A stretch of 64,000 bases of DNA from Anthostomella pinea (Eukaryota > Ascomycota > Sordariomycetes > Xylariales > Xylariaceae): assembly GCA_963556695.1 (NCBI GenBank), contig CAUWAG010000020.1, positions 930,001 through 994,000 on the forward strand. Reading direction: 5' to 3'. The position numbers were made by a program, and so were the translations under genes. Shown piece by piece: positions 44,937 through 56,244 of the stretch. The notes under the pieces were generated by a model. It was not told the DNA's origin, made no database searches, and saw nothing but the letters and a program-made list of their open reading frames with translations. The stretch's first letter is position 1. Each line of letters opens with the position of its first letter.

Positions 44937-45713
44937 CTTGGTCCACCGATATATCCCGGTTAGGTGTTTATTTTCAGTCGGGCAACATACAGCGAAATGT
45001 AGGGGTTAGTAGAGTCGCTTGAGCGAGTAGTGTTTCCAGCTCACTCCGTGTTTACTTATTAGCAAATGGCGGTGGCCTCGACCAGACAGCCAAGACTCCT
45101 AAACTGCCAGATGGAAAAGTGGTAAGGGGGAATAGTGGAATAGTGGAAAAGGGGGAAAGCAGGTGGCACGTGCTAGCGCGGGTGATGTATTCAGTGATCA
45201 ATGCCTGCAAATTATGACGCCGGGTCTCGCCTTTCGAGTCGGTCAGGGATCGAGCGGGCCATCCTGCATTCTCCATTCTCCATTCTCCCGACTACATGCA
45301 TCCCTTATCCATGCCACATGCCACATGTGACATGCCATGGCCTTGACCGTTTCGTTCTCGCCAGTGCAGTCGGTCTCTAATAGCTTTAAGTACCTAGGTA
45401 GATGCCTGTTGAAGTCAACAGGTTCTGTTTCTGTTTTCTGTTCCTTCTTTCCTACCTACCTACACCATCATCGGGCGGGTGCTTACTGTTCGTCTCGACT
45501 AAGCTGTCTCAGGCACCAATAAAGCCAGGAACAGCGAGTCACCTGCAACAACCCACGGCCCATCGCCTGTACCTGCCCAGCTATCATACAAAGCAAGTCC
45601 ACGGCAGATCCCTGGCATTCTTAGAGATCCGGTTGGGTTGGAGCACCTACTTCCATATTGAACAAAAACACAAACACGTACAACCAACCTTTCTGTTGTT
45701 GTGCAAATGCAGC
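44937..45713. promoter_or_regulatory. Intergenic region before the Atos gene
   Basis: About 780 bases. The left end may hide the missing first exon of the MYND gene. A perfect TACCTAGGTA palindrome (45391-45400) and CCTACCTACCTA (about 45450) lie in the promoter or leader of the Atos gene. Small repeats of TGGAATAG and of CATTCTC occur near 45133 and 45264. Confidence 0.45.
45391..45400. repeat. Palindrome TACCTAGGTA, third copy
   Basis: Identical to the two copies at 2208 and 2278, again upstream of a start codon. Confidence 0.6.
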
Positions 45714-48302
45714 ATGCCAATCTCCCAGCGAGACCTGGACCTGGACCTGCATCTGGAGCGGAGGGAATCCGCTGAGGATCGGCGTCACAAGACAGCAACA
45801 GCAACAGCAACGTCAACCATGCCGTCACCGCCTAACCTTGGTCAATTCCCACTTGATAGACCACAACCACAACCACAACCACCACATCATGACCTTCGGC
45901 TTGCAAGAAAGCTGTCGGAGGAGAGCATCAGAACCGAGTTATGTGAAGGTCCAGTTCCGGACAGCCCACCTCCGCAAACACCCGACGAAGACAGCTCGAC
46001 CGCCTGCACCGACCGAGCAGAGCTAATCGAGCGATTGAAGCGAGGCGAGAGCCCAACCTGGATCCCCAACCGACATGTTCGTAGCTTCCTTCCTGCAGCG
46101 CCAAAGATGTTGTCATTCTACCGTAGGTACTGACTGTTCGTTGGCTACCTATAGTTCGAGTCAATATGGAGTCAAGAGCCTTTGTCTCCTACTCGAAGTC
46201 CGAAGCCATCGACGGCCACTTCACCCACGCTACTTCCACCGCCCACGATAACGCCCGAGAAGAGGAAGGGGGACGCCACGTCGGACGACGAAAGAAGGCA
46301 CCAGGAAGGATTGAATATCGAAAGGCCTCGCTCAGCTCTTCATAGCGGCGACTTTACCAATGACGAATCGGCTCGAGAGGATAGTCCGACCCAGGATCGC
46401 AGACAAGCGCGAAAACAGCAAGAATTGGAAGGCAATGGCCACCCATGGCTGGCCACTTCGCCTCCGAGGGACTTCACACCCCTTCAGTTCGAGAGAAGGC
46501 AACCCGCTGCCTTGAGATCGGATGATGTACGGTCTGCGCTGTCGTCTCTCTCAACTATCTCTACAAGCTTCGCCTACAAGCCGCCAACTAGTCCTCTCGT
46601 CCAGTCGGAGAGCAATGACGATATCGATCTAACATCCCCAATGGACGGCATTGATATCAGTTCGAGCATACCCAGACAACCCCGACGACACACCCTGATG
46701 TCATCTCGCACGGGATCCTTTGGTTTCTCTCAGAGCCCAGTACAGAGGCAACCACCTTCTTTCCGGCAAGAGAGGACCTTCCCCTACCAGGCGCACCAAC
46801 CTCGTCGATCTCTTACTTCGACGCCTAAGTTGTCAACGTCTGCATCATCACCGCAAACACCGGCATTTCTCCGCTCCAGAGGGCCATCGTACAGTTCCGA
46901 CATCTCGCCAATCCAACACGCATCTATGGTGGGTTCTTACGAAGAGAGCATACTACGCGGTCGCATGTCTACAACACCATCGAAGCCTCTTGACTTCGTT
47001 GCACAGATTGGTGTCCTTGGATTGGGAAAATGCAAATCCAGCCTGCGGTGTCCTCCTCACGTGACACTACCTTTTCCTGCTGTATTCTACAGCTATGCCA
47101 ACTCATCGCATGGACGGTCAAAAGAAGACGACGGTCCAAGCCCATACGTTGGACAGGTCGACCTGGAGAACGGACTTCCGAACCAAGAAGAGGATGCGAG
47201 GTCAAAGCGCAAAACACAAAGCAGGGCTCTGGACCGGAGGGCTGCAGACGACGATCTGCCGGATGTGATCGATCGCCCTGCCGATACGCCGGAGCGCGAT
47301 GCCCGGAAGTCTCAACGACCGAAACGCCGATCTAGCTCTCCGAGAGCTCCTCCGGGTGGGAGCTATCGTATCCCCGAAAAGGGGCAGATTCAGATTATCA
47401 TCAAAAACCCGAACAAGACAGCTGTGAAGCTGTTCTTGGTTCCATATGATCTAGCCGGGATGGAACCCGGCACAAAAACGTTCGTGCGGCAACGCAGCTA
47501 CTCAAATGGTCCGATCATAGAGAATATGCCTGACTCGAAGGACAAGGCTGGTGCAGATCGACCTATTCTTAGATATCTCGTTCACCTACACATATGTTGC
47601 CCCTCCCGTGGTCGCTACTACCTGTACAAAAGTATCCGAGTCGTGTTCGCAAACCGTGTGCCTGATGGCAAAGAGAAACTCCGCAATGAGATCACACTGC
47701 CGGAGCCCAGATTTACCGCCTACAAACCCATTCGGGTCATGCATCCTCCCACGTCAAGTGGCACTGGCCCGGGTGCCAGTCTAGCAGCTGACAAGGCGTA
47801 TAGACGGCGCAGCTCCGGTTTCTACTTTGGCAGTGCAAACCATGCCTTCGATATGGCGGAGGGCATTGCGCCTCCGAGTTTGCCGCATCAACCCTATACC
47901 TTCAGCTTTGGTGGTCACCACCTCCCTGTCGAACCGGTTCCTTTCCGACTTTCAAGCAAAGAAGCGAGAAGAACGGGAGCGGAGACAGGTCACACCAAAC
48001 CGGTCGCTGGCGATTCACAGTCTCCCGACTCGTCTCAAACCAGCCGTCCAACTACCCAGAACTCGAGTAACGTGTCGAGCTGGGGCGGTGGTGGCGTCGC
48101 CGGCGTTGATGAGCAGATCGACCGCTATAACAAGTTGAGTAAGGGTGATGCCGGCTACGGCGGCAACGCGTTCGCTGGCCTGATCAACGGCAATCCTGTC
48201 GTGGCGGAGAGCTTGTTGTCGCAACGGTTGAGGACCCTGGGTGTGCAGGGCCCGCACCAGACACAAGAGCAGCAGCGCGACGATGGGGCCATGGAGGAGT
48301 AG
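45714..48302 (+). CDS. Atos-domain (DUF4210) protein with C-terminal chromosome-segregation domain, about 844 residues
   Basis: Exon 1 is 45714-46122 and exon 2 is 46177-48302 in the model that keeps phase. Exon 1 is glutamine/proline-rich and ends SPTWIPNRHVRSFLPAAP. Exon 2 is long and disordered up to the Atos conserved block GSYEESILRGRMSTTPSKPL, DFVAQIGVLGLGKCKSSLRC and PPHVTLPFPAVFYSY (about residues 388-445). The second conserved domain begins SYRIPEKGQIQIIIKNPNKT and AVKLFLVPYDLAGMEPGTKT (about residues 530-590). This pairing is found in animal Atos/FAM214 and in fungal proteins annotated as acting in meiotic chromosome segregation; Drosophila Atos acts in transcription. The role in this fungus is therefore open. 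The exon junction is the weak point: intron 46123-46176 has a GTAGGT donor but only a weak acceptor (GTCAAG). The start could also be ATG 45820. Confidence 0.82.
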
Positions 48303-49711
48303 GTCTATCTGGATCGCATTCGTTTCTGGCGTTGGTTGCCTGGGGGGACTTTCGAGGTAAGGATAGGTGTTTGGGTCATGGGATAGTTCATTGGCTGGGC
48401 CAGGTTTACATATCGGTTGGGTTGGTCAGTGGCTTGGCTTACCGGGCGCCCTGGGATTGTGTTTATGAGTTGGCTAGCAGGTAGCTCGGTTCAGTATCCA
48501 ATGCGATGGATATTCCTACCTCGGCTTTTGCCGCTTGTTGTTTGACTGACTTCTGGACTCGTGAGAGAAGTTACGTATACGGTCTGGTTAAGCTGAGTGG
48601 AATGGGGATTTTCACTCTTGGTCTTGCTCAAGGCTATGTGAGGGCTTCGTGACTCATGATCGTGTTGCACCCCTTTTCTGTATCTTGTGGACATCGCAGG
48701 GCAGACCGAATTCCTAGACCGGAATCGTCAAGCACGCTTTCATGGTTCATACGGCCGGACATGGATAGTCGAGCAGGGAGGAGGGTGGCAGCAGGAGTTC
48801 GCTTGTCCCGGTGCGACGGTCACCATTCCTCCAGAGCGCACCAGCAGCAGCCCAGAACTTGCCGGCAAGCTAGGGAGAGGATATGTAGGTACGTTTCCTG
48901 TTGGTGGTCCACCTGCCTTTGCCCATCTTCCCGACCCCATGTCGGCCGCACGCAGAGCTAACCCGGGGTTCTGACAGCCTGTCCCCAGTTCTCAGAGAAC
49001 GGAGACTGTCAAAGCCATATGTAGAGATTATCCTGCTTTCGGGTTGTTCGGCCGTGCATTTTCCTCCTATGGATTATCCAGTTGCATACTACGGTCGATC
49101 CTATGTTGCAAGAGCTGATTTTTTTCTCTCTTTGGTGAGTTCCTGTACGAGCGATACTATACTTCCCATGTTGGACTTGGCCTAGGTAGGTAGGCAAGTT
49201 GTTCTTCGCCGCTCTGGCTAGTTCCGACCAACAACGACGTCGACATCGAGTTGGCTGGCTAGCCGGCTTCCCGCCATAGTTAGCAGAAGAGGGTTGGCTA
49301 TGAATTTCCCACCGTTTGGCTGCCCATGTTTCTAACTTCTCTTTTCTTGTTTCGAGCTCCACGTCGAGTTCCATGTCCGCATGCAGCACCGAGCAGCGGT
49401 TTGAATCTCCACAGACCCCCCCGTGCATTTCGGGCTTTGTTCGCTGATGGACTTCCAACCAAGATGTTGGTGTGGTTTTCCTCCCTTTACTTGCTGAGTT
49501 TGAGGTCATGCCGTTGGATAGTCAATGTCCCTTCCCGGGGAAGGGTGTTGGTAGTTGCTCCTACCTTGTGATTCCCATCGGCCACAGTTGGAAGGTAGTC
49601 ATTGCGTCATGAGCGTCCCTCAGTCCCTTGACCCGCGTCCGGACAAGTGTCTTCGAGGGTTATAAGTAGGTGCCATTTGCTCCCCAGAGAAGTGAAAGAT
49701 GAGGCAAGACT
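48303..49711. other. Intergenic region of about 1.4 kb
   Basis: No gene is supported. A 95-codon open frame at 48687-48974 and a 166-codon frame on the other strand (49009-49509) show no domain or splice context. CCTAGGTAGGTAGG at 49181-49194 is another relative of the TACCTAGGTA motif. Confidence 0.45.
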
Positions 49712-50701
49712 ATGAGCTCATCGTCTACCAACATGGCAACCCACCATCCAAAGCAGCAACCCGGGTCGAGCGCCCAGCTGGACCCTCGGCAAGAGCCATC
49801 TACACCCTCGTTCAGCGCTGTGATCGTCAAATTGGAAGATGTCAAGAAAGCAGAAGGCATCGCTAAAGCCTTATCGAAATCGTTGTCGGAGACAGTGTGG
49901 AACAAGGCAGGCATACGCCCAGCCGCTAGGGATGACAAAGACATGAAAGTGGCGGAAGAAGTCGAGCTGGAGATCGCCCTGCAGAATGCAATAGAGCGAT
50001 ACGGGACCGACGAGAACGGACGAAAAGCGGATGGTGTCGTCATCAATGCTGTCACTCCTGAAGGCGACGTCCTCGGAGCCCTCATTGCCGACAAGATCGA
50101 CGGTCTACAGCAATATGACCCTCAGGCGCAGCTTGACGACAACAAGCTTGACGACGAGAAGCCTCGTCTACCTCCAGCGCCTTCAAACGAGGAATATGTA
50201 TCCCATCTCAAAGAGGTCTACAAATGGGGTCATACGACTAGCATCGACAAGTATCTTCAGAAGAAGCTACATGCAGTCAAGCAAATACACGCCGAGAAAG
50301 GTTCAGGGAGGGGCTACTGGTGTCAGTTATGAGCTTCTCTATCACCGCTTTCCCTTCCTTCACTCACCTTGCCCCAGTCCTAGTACCTCTGCTCTGACTC
50401 TTTCTAGTCGTATATGACGTGGCCGTCAACGAAGACATGCAACGGTGCGGCGTCGGGCGGAATATTACTGCAGAGACTGGAGCAGAGACTGGACGAACGT
50501 GAAGCCAAGGCACTACTTATCTCGATGCCCGGCCTTGAAGGATTTCATGGGAAATTTGGTTTCAAGCATTCAAAGTGGTGTGGTCCCATCACCGCCCGTG
50601 ACGATAATGGCGAGCCGCTCGTTGGCGACGATAGCAGGCCGCTGACATTTCCGGTCCTGTGGAGGTCGACTAAGACGCAACGGGAAGGCCACAGCGAGTA
50701 G
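49712..50701 (+). pseudogene. GNAT-family acetyltransferase broken by a +1 frameshift
   Basis: Exon 1 is 49712-50321. The intron 50322-50407 (GTCAGT donor, TTCTAG acceptor) leads to GYWFVYDVAVNEDMQRCGVGR, the acetyl-CoA loop of a GNAT fold. In this frame the protein then ends at TGA 50500 after unrelated residues. In the next frame, starting one base later at about 50462, the fold continues exactly where it should: LLQRLEQRLDEREAKALLIS, MPGLEGFHGKFGFKHSKWCG, then PLTFPVLWRSTKT to TAG 50699. One extra A at 50461 explains the break. The N-terminal part (SFSAVIVKLEDVKKAEGIAK) is the usual fungal GNAT front. The active gene would be about 300 residues of unknown acceptor. A sequencing error is the main alternative to a true pseudogene. 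Confidence 0.8.
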
Positions 50702-51834
50702 CCGCATCGATGGCGAATACACCTAAAGCAGTATACTGATCACGTGAGAGAACAGCGCGACGCTAGGCGGATATCACCACACTCCTTTACATCACAACTA
50801 GCTATTACCCAGGAGACTCGAGCAACGCCTTTCTTCACTCCAAAAAAAAATTCCCCTTTGCCTTTTTCAGACTCACCCTCTGTGGGTTGCATAGTAGAGA
50901 TCATAGAGTTCAGGCTTGATTTTGAATTCCATTATTAAACACGTTCGGTCACACACAGACTGAAATATGTTGGTGCTTTAAGACGAGCTTGCTTTCCAAT
51001 GTGCTGCTGGCCAAGAGCTTGTGGCCAGCCCAAGTCTTATATTGACCGCTACATCTTGCGGTATGCATCGCTGTTGATCGTGTTCTTCGATGTCGTCCAT
51101 GGAGCATCTAAACACAAAGTGAGAGCCCTTTTCCTCGACAGCTCGAAATCAAACCCTGACTCTTGGCTCTCGAGTCACTGATCCACACATCTATCAACCT
51201 AAAATGGAACTGCGAACTATCGAAGCCGTACAATGAGTGTTACATATCATACAGGATGGTATTATATCTGCTATAGATAGTTTGCTTGCCTTGAATTTAC
51301 TGGATAACGAGTCTTAAGGCTGAGAACTTCAGATATGGCCCTTTTCAGATCTCATGACCATTGAATTTGGTAGCCCCTATTTCCGTGTTTCGGCCTCCTC
51401 AGCTACCGCCTACGGCATAATCGGGTTTATTGAGACACAACAATCATTATAGCAATAGAAAGGCGCTGAATAGCTGTCGTTTGGGACTGATTTTAACTTG
51501 ACAGCACTTCTCCCACGCGTATACAGTCGCACTTTATTTCAAGTTGCGGTATTGCTTACATGGTTGCCGCCTGAAGAAGAGACACATCCACAAACGCTGT
51601 TTACCCTCATTGATAACGATTTGTGAATATATATATATATATACTCTTGTGCTCCTTAGGCGCACAAGCTCTAGACTGGTATGTGTTGAATGGCGCACAA
51701 GCCACCGGGCGTTCAGGGAGGTGGCAGTGCACCAACAAGGCCAATAGGGCATTTTTAGGCCACCTAGCCCACAGAAGGATTTTCACAAAAAAACACACTC
51801 TAATGAGAATCACCAGAATACACATTATCAACCA
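50702..51834. other. Intergenic region of about 1.1 kb, with (AT)n
   Basis: No gene is supported. A poly-A run lies near 50842 and an (AT)n microsatellite at 51628-51643. The DNA just upstream of the polyketide synthase relic shows no recognisable ketoreductase or enoylreductase traces. Confidence 0.45.
51628..51643. repeat. Dinucleotide microsatellite (AT)n
   Basis: About eight copies of AT/TA in non-coding DNA next to the polyketide synthase relic. Confidence 0.85.
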
Positions 51835-52483
51835 GATGAACCATAATTCACGCTGTTCAACAGTATGGAAGGAGAACCAGAACTGTCACGAGCAACGACC
51901 CAGGCCTCGACGGTGTTCGAAGCGGGCGGACAGTCGGAGTCAGGTGCTTCCCGATATGAGCTTGGACAGAAGTCTTCTCGAATATTCGCACTTGTTGACA
52001 GGCATGGAGCCATCTGGTATTCGCAAGCTGATGGCCAAAGGATTCGATATAGCCAGCGGCAACATGCAGGGCCCACGGGCAGCTGTTCTGGTGGCATCAC
52101 TGTCGAATACGCAAGACGAGACGACTAGACGGGGAGATACTGTCCAGAATGGGGAGCTGAGCAATGCCCCCTTGTGGATGAAGGCCGTGCCGACGAATGT
52201 CATGAAGGCTTTGGCTCCCGAATCTGACGCTCCAACAATCACCGATGCGATTCTGAGGATTACGCGGAAACGATTCTCTAGCCTGATTCTTATGCCGTTG
52301 GAGCAGGTTGATGTCAACAAGCCTCTGGCACAGTTTGGTGTCGACAGTATGATCGCTGCAGATGTTCGCACCTGGCTCTGGAACAGCTTCAGAGTCGATA
52401 TCCCATTTCTCGACATTCTGAACAGTCAGAAGACGCTGAGCGGTCTGGCTGAGCTGTTGGGGATGAGGTTGAGCGGGACATAA
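51835..52483 (+). pseudogene. C-terminal acyl-carrier relic of a reducing polyketide synthase
   Basis: The frame reads LPDMSLDRSLLEYSHLLTGM, EPSGIRKLMAKGFDIA and GPRAAVLVASL, a stretch typical of the linker before the carrier domain in highly reducing fungal synthases. A complete acyl-carrier domain follows: ILRITRKRFSSLILMPLEQV, DVNKPLAQFGVDSMIAADVR and FRVDIPFLDILNSQKTLSGL. The phosphopantetheine serine is in GVDSM. The frame then ends normally (GMRLSGT, stop at 52481). The catalytic domains that should occupy about 6 kb upstream are absent; that space holds a GNAT gene and non-coding DNA. No start codon context is convincing. It is therefore most likely the surviving tail of a deleted synthase gene, although expression as a stand-alone carrier protein cannot be excluded. 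Confidence 0.8.
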
Positions 52484-53394
52484 GGGGTGCGCTGTTTTCT
52501 TTCTGCTTCACGAGATGATCCCAAGATTGACATCACTTTCACATGATCTGGTTGGTGACAGGGAGCGCATGTCACGTCTTCTATTGTTGTCTGACTCAGC
52601 CGTATACACTGTCTGGCAGCGTGATATTTGCAATATGTACACCCCCTCATATCAATGACCTCGTCCTGGAATGGGAACCAACAGTGAAGGACAGCCCCTG
52701 AACAGTCACATTGTTTCAGACGTGAGATAGCAGCCATCGTGCCAGGCTTAGTGTTGCAGTGGTTCACCGAACACCGATTACCTAGGGTCGATATGGTAGC
52801 ATTGGGGTTGGTTCCCTTTACAACGGGGTGGTGGGAAGTGGCGATGTGATTCCAGCTTATACTGCACTGCTACTGTGCTGTGAATGCCGGCTTGTGCTTC
52901 GGACTTCATATTGACCTCTGGATACAGAGCCACATATGCATCAAGGCTGCGCCTGGATCAAATTAGGCCCAACAGGGAGCCTCGCTTCCAATGGGAACTG
53001 CGTCTCGCGTACATCCCAGCCTTGCTCCCTCCAGCCTGCTTGCCCGTGGTTACCTTATCAACTTAGGGGTATCATTGATACTACATGACGCGGCATATGC
53101 ACCAGTCAGTAGAGCAGACCAACGCTCCGGTCGGGCCAGAGCAATGGCTGAGTTACACCAAGATGCCGCCCTTATCCATCATTTGCTGATGCCAACATTC
53201 GGGGCCAACAGATAATAATAGAGCTTGCATATCTATGCCCCCACACAGGCGTGTTCTTGCCTTCAGGAAAAAAAGGGGCTGGCGAGATGGTATGTTATAA
53301 AGCCTCGTGATGCCGACCTCTACCTACTATCAGCCGTTTCCACCATACCTTAGATGTTGGGTTCATCATTTTAGCTACCAAGGCTCTTGTCAAA
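52484..53394. other. Intergenic region of about 0.9 kb
   Basis: No gene is visible. This is the space between the polyketide synthase relic and the FAD oxidase pseudogene. GATTACCTAGGG at about 52776 is another TACCTAGG occurrence. Confidence 0.45.
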
Positions 53395-55196
53395 ATGCAG
53401 TCATTCTTTGCCCATTTAACTTTCGCTTGTCTCTCGTTTGTCCATGTCGCTACCACCAGTGTGGTGAGCTCGCGCACGGATCTGAGGCCCATTCTCACAG
53501 ATCCAAGCAACTACTGGACTGCCAACACCGTCGTATCCTTCCCTGAGGACCCAGACTTCGTCAATGCAACGGAACGGTGGACTATATATGACAGCCCAAG
53601 CTATGCCGCCGCAGTGACACCCGCAACCGAGGCAGATGTGGTTAAAGCTGTGGGTGTCCACTATCCAATGGTATATTTCTTTCGTGCTGACGTGTTCTCC
53701 ACAGGTCACACTCTCAAGGACGCACGCTGTGCCGTTTCTCGCAACAGGTGGGCACCACGGCTACACCACTACCCTCGGAGGTCTCCAAGCCGGCTTAGCC
53801 ATCGATATGAGCCAGCTGAATTCAGTCACCATCGATAATTCTGCGGCCACGCTGACAATTGGTGGCGGAACTCGCTTCAGAGACATCATGGACCCTATCT
53901 ACGCTGCTGGGTTCGACATTCGTAAGCTTTTGAGTGGAGCTTAGTACGTTACTGACCGCTAACTCCCGATCAGAAACATAAACCTGCTCCTGCCCTGGGA
54001 TGGTGGGGGTGACACTCGGGGCGGGCGTTGGACGTTCCCAGGGCCTCTATGGACTGCTAATCGACGCCCTCATATCTGTGCGCCTCGTCACTGCTGATGG
54101 TCAACTCCTAGAGGTCTCTAGCAGCTCTAACGCGGATCTGTTCTGGGGTATTCGGGGCGCCGGCGCAAATCTAGGTGTCATCGTGTCCGCCACATATAAG
54201 CCTGAGCCCCTGGCGAATGGCGGAATACTCACCAGCGTCGATGTCATGTTCCCAGCCTCAATGAACACCTCCTACTTCAACGCTTTACAATCATACAACG
54301 GGACGATCCCTGCGAAGCTGGCCGCATCCACATCGATCGCGTACAACGCCTCTACAGGAGAAGTAAGCCCAGATCCGTTGGTTTCAGCTTCGATACCATG
54401 ACCATTGCTAACAGTTGATAAAGGCCGAAATCCTGGCGAGCTGGATCTACAGTGGAACCCGAGAGGAAGCATTGGAAGCCATGGCTCCGATGCTCGACCT
54501 CAATCCGCCACTGGTATCCATCAGCGATGTTCCGTGGAACCAGATGAACAGTGCAACAGGGTTCGGTCTTGACGCCGTGACTTGCGAGCCAGACAAGACT
54601 CGCAGTCTCTATGGGGTGAACCTGCGTACTCTCTCAGCTTCGACCTGTATATCAACCTTCAACAAGATGGCAACCTTCTACGACGCGTTTCCGGAAGCGC
54701 AGTCATCCAGCATCCTGATTTAACTATTTTCGAACGAGGCGGTCATGGCTGTACCGGAGGACTCGACAGCATATCCCTGGAGGGACACGACCGCTTATAT
54801 GTACGTTTACAATACACACCCCCTCCCGTCCCCCACCTTCTAGCCACCCTGGTGAATACCACTCGTTGCGACCAGATGAGTGCAGAAACCACGACATTAT
54901 CAAGCTGTAGACACTAACTCGCGCGTACTTTCAGACTGTTGCAGTTCGAATGGGAAGAAGCAGGGAGCGGAGTTGATGGACCAGCAAACGCCTTGGGACG
55001 GGAACTCCGGAGCGACTTCGTCGATACATCCGGGTACCCAGATCTTTCGGTCTATGTGAACTACGCACATGGAGACGAGACAGTCGAGCAGATATACGGC
55101 GCAGAAAAGCTATCACATTTGGCCCAGATAAAGTCGGTCTGGGACCCGGATAACGTTTTCGCTTACTTCAACCCTTTGCCTGCAACATATCCTTGA
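53395..55196 (+). pseudogene. BBE-type secreted FAD oxidase with two in-frame TAA codons
   Basis: Exons are 53395-53649, 53705-53921, 53974-54362, 54424-54800 and 54935-55196, all in phase and spanning 500 codons. There is a signal peptide (MQSFFAHLTFACLSFVHVAT) and a PCMH-type FAD domain: VPFLATGGHHGYTTTLGGLQ (His of the FAD link), LTIGGGTRFRDIM, GMVGVTLGAGVGRSQGLYGL and FWGIRGAGANLGVIVSATYK. The C-terminal BBE motif is SVWDPDNVFAYFNPLPATYP. TAA at 53979-53981 sits where relatives have the glycine of QTGSCSC; a second TAA at 54721-54723 sits where they have glutamate (SSSILI-stop-LFSNEAV). Intact relatives are oxidases of secondary metabolism and carbohydrate or alcohol oxidation. With two stops the gene should be dead; splice sites are still good, so the loss looks recent. 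Confidence 0.85.
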
Positions 55197-55649
55197 AGTT
55201 TCCGCCTTTTCGAAGAAGTGGTTGGCTTTTCATTTGGCCTCAGTTGTGAGAAAGTACTTCTTTGGCCCTGGTGTGAAGACACGTGCTGGACACATAGCTT
55301 ACTGGTAGACGCGACGGTATACAATATATGTAACACGGTTTGAAGTGCCTTTGCCAGGCTTATCGTCGAGTGGACGATACCAGGTTCCGTGATTTGCAAC
55401 CAGTCAATTTAAGGATTTTATCCGAGTGACTTGACCTCAACCCCTTATAGGCAAAATGCAATCTTCGTCGCTGTCTCCGACATTCCTCAAATCGCGGCCA
55501 TGGCGAAAGGTCGGGACGAGAGAAGAGTTGAAATTCGGGTCACCAAACAGCGACTCCTGCCTGCTGGAAAGGGACATCTTTCTCCGACTGACTCTTGTAC
55601 TTGGTTCATGCTCACGGCTGGGAGTCAACAAGCATCATCGCACGAACGC

Positions 55650-55846
55650 TTCAGACACCTTCGACTTCATCATCGCTGGCGGGGGCTTGCCCGGATTGGT
55701 GTTCGCCACGCGCATCTCAGGGGTTCCCAACGTCCAATTTTCGTGATAAGAGGCCGGCGATAATCAAGTCGAGAATGTCATAGTGACCGTGCCTGCCATG
55801 TGGCAGAGCGTCACCGGCACCAGTTGCAGCTGGGCAAACTGTTCGC
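55650..55846 (+). pseudogene. N-terminal scrap of a GMC oxidoreductase, frameshifted
   Basis: One frame reads DTFDFIIAGGGLPGLVFATR and ISGVPNVQF, the FAD-binding start of GMC (glucose-methanol-choline) oxidoreductases, and ends at TGA 55744. After a shift the next frame gives AGDNQVENVIVTVPAMWQSV and TGTSCSWAN, which is the following conserved stretch of the same family. About 65 of roughly 600 residues remain; no downstream GMC sequence is present. The expected strand-end between the two pieces (VxVxEAG) is damaged, which places the frame jump near 55745-55755. It is a truncated relic, 450 bases from the BBE-type pseudogene. Confidence 0.75.
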
Positions 55847-56244
55847 CAGGTAGGCGTCTAGTATAGTCAAACGCGTGCTTCTCACTATAAGTTATAGACT
55901 GCAAACTTCCCACGAAGTTGCCAGCTGTTATTACAAACAAGGTATAATACGGTGGCAACAGTGACGCCAAACACGGAAGTGATATCTAGGTAAGGTATAG
56001 ACCGACCGACCGAACGCACCCTCCCAACTCCACCTGATTTTTTACACGCCAGAAAACCCAACGAAGCCAAGAGGCAAGAATGTTGAAGCATATCCTTTTC
56101 AGGGCAAAACATGCGCCAAATACCTTCCGTCGCGATGCAATAGTTAATCCCCAGCGCCTAGCAGCCGCTGCGAGAGAAGCACCCTAGAGATAGTTTACAG
56201 AACGGACGAGACAGAGAAAGCGAGCACATACGGCACATCGTCCT
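55847..56244. other. Short gene-free region after the GMC relic
   Basis: About 400 bases up to the stop of the Stu1 gene. No further GMC sequence or gene is visible; part is the Stu1 3' untranslated region. Confidence 0.5.

Noticed and set aside
49009..49509. A 166-codon open frame on the minus strand.
   Set aside because: No start context, domain or conserved composition; it lies in ordinary intergenic DNA.
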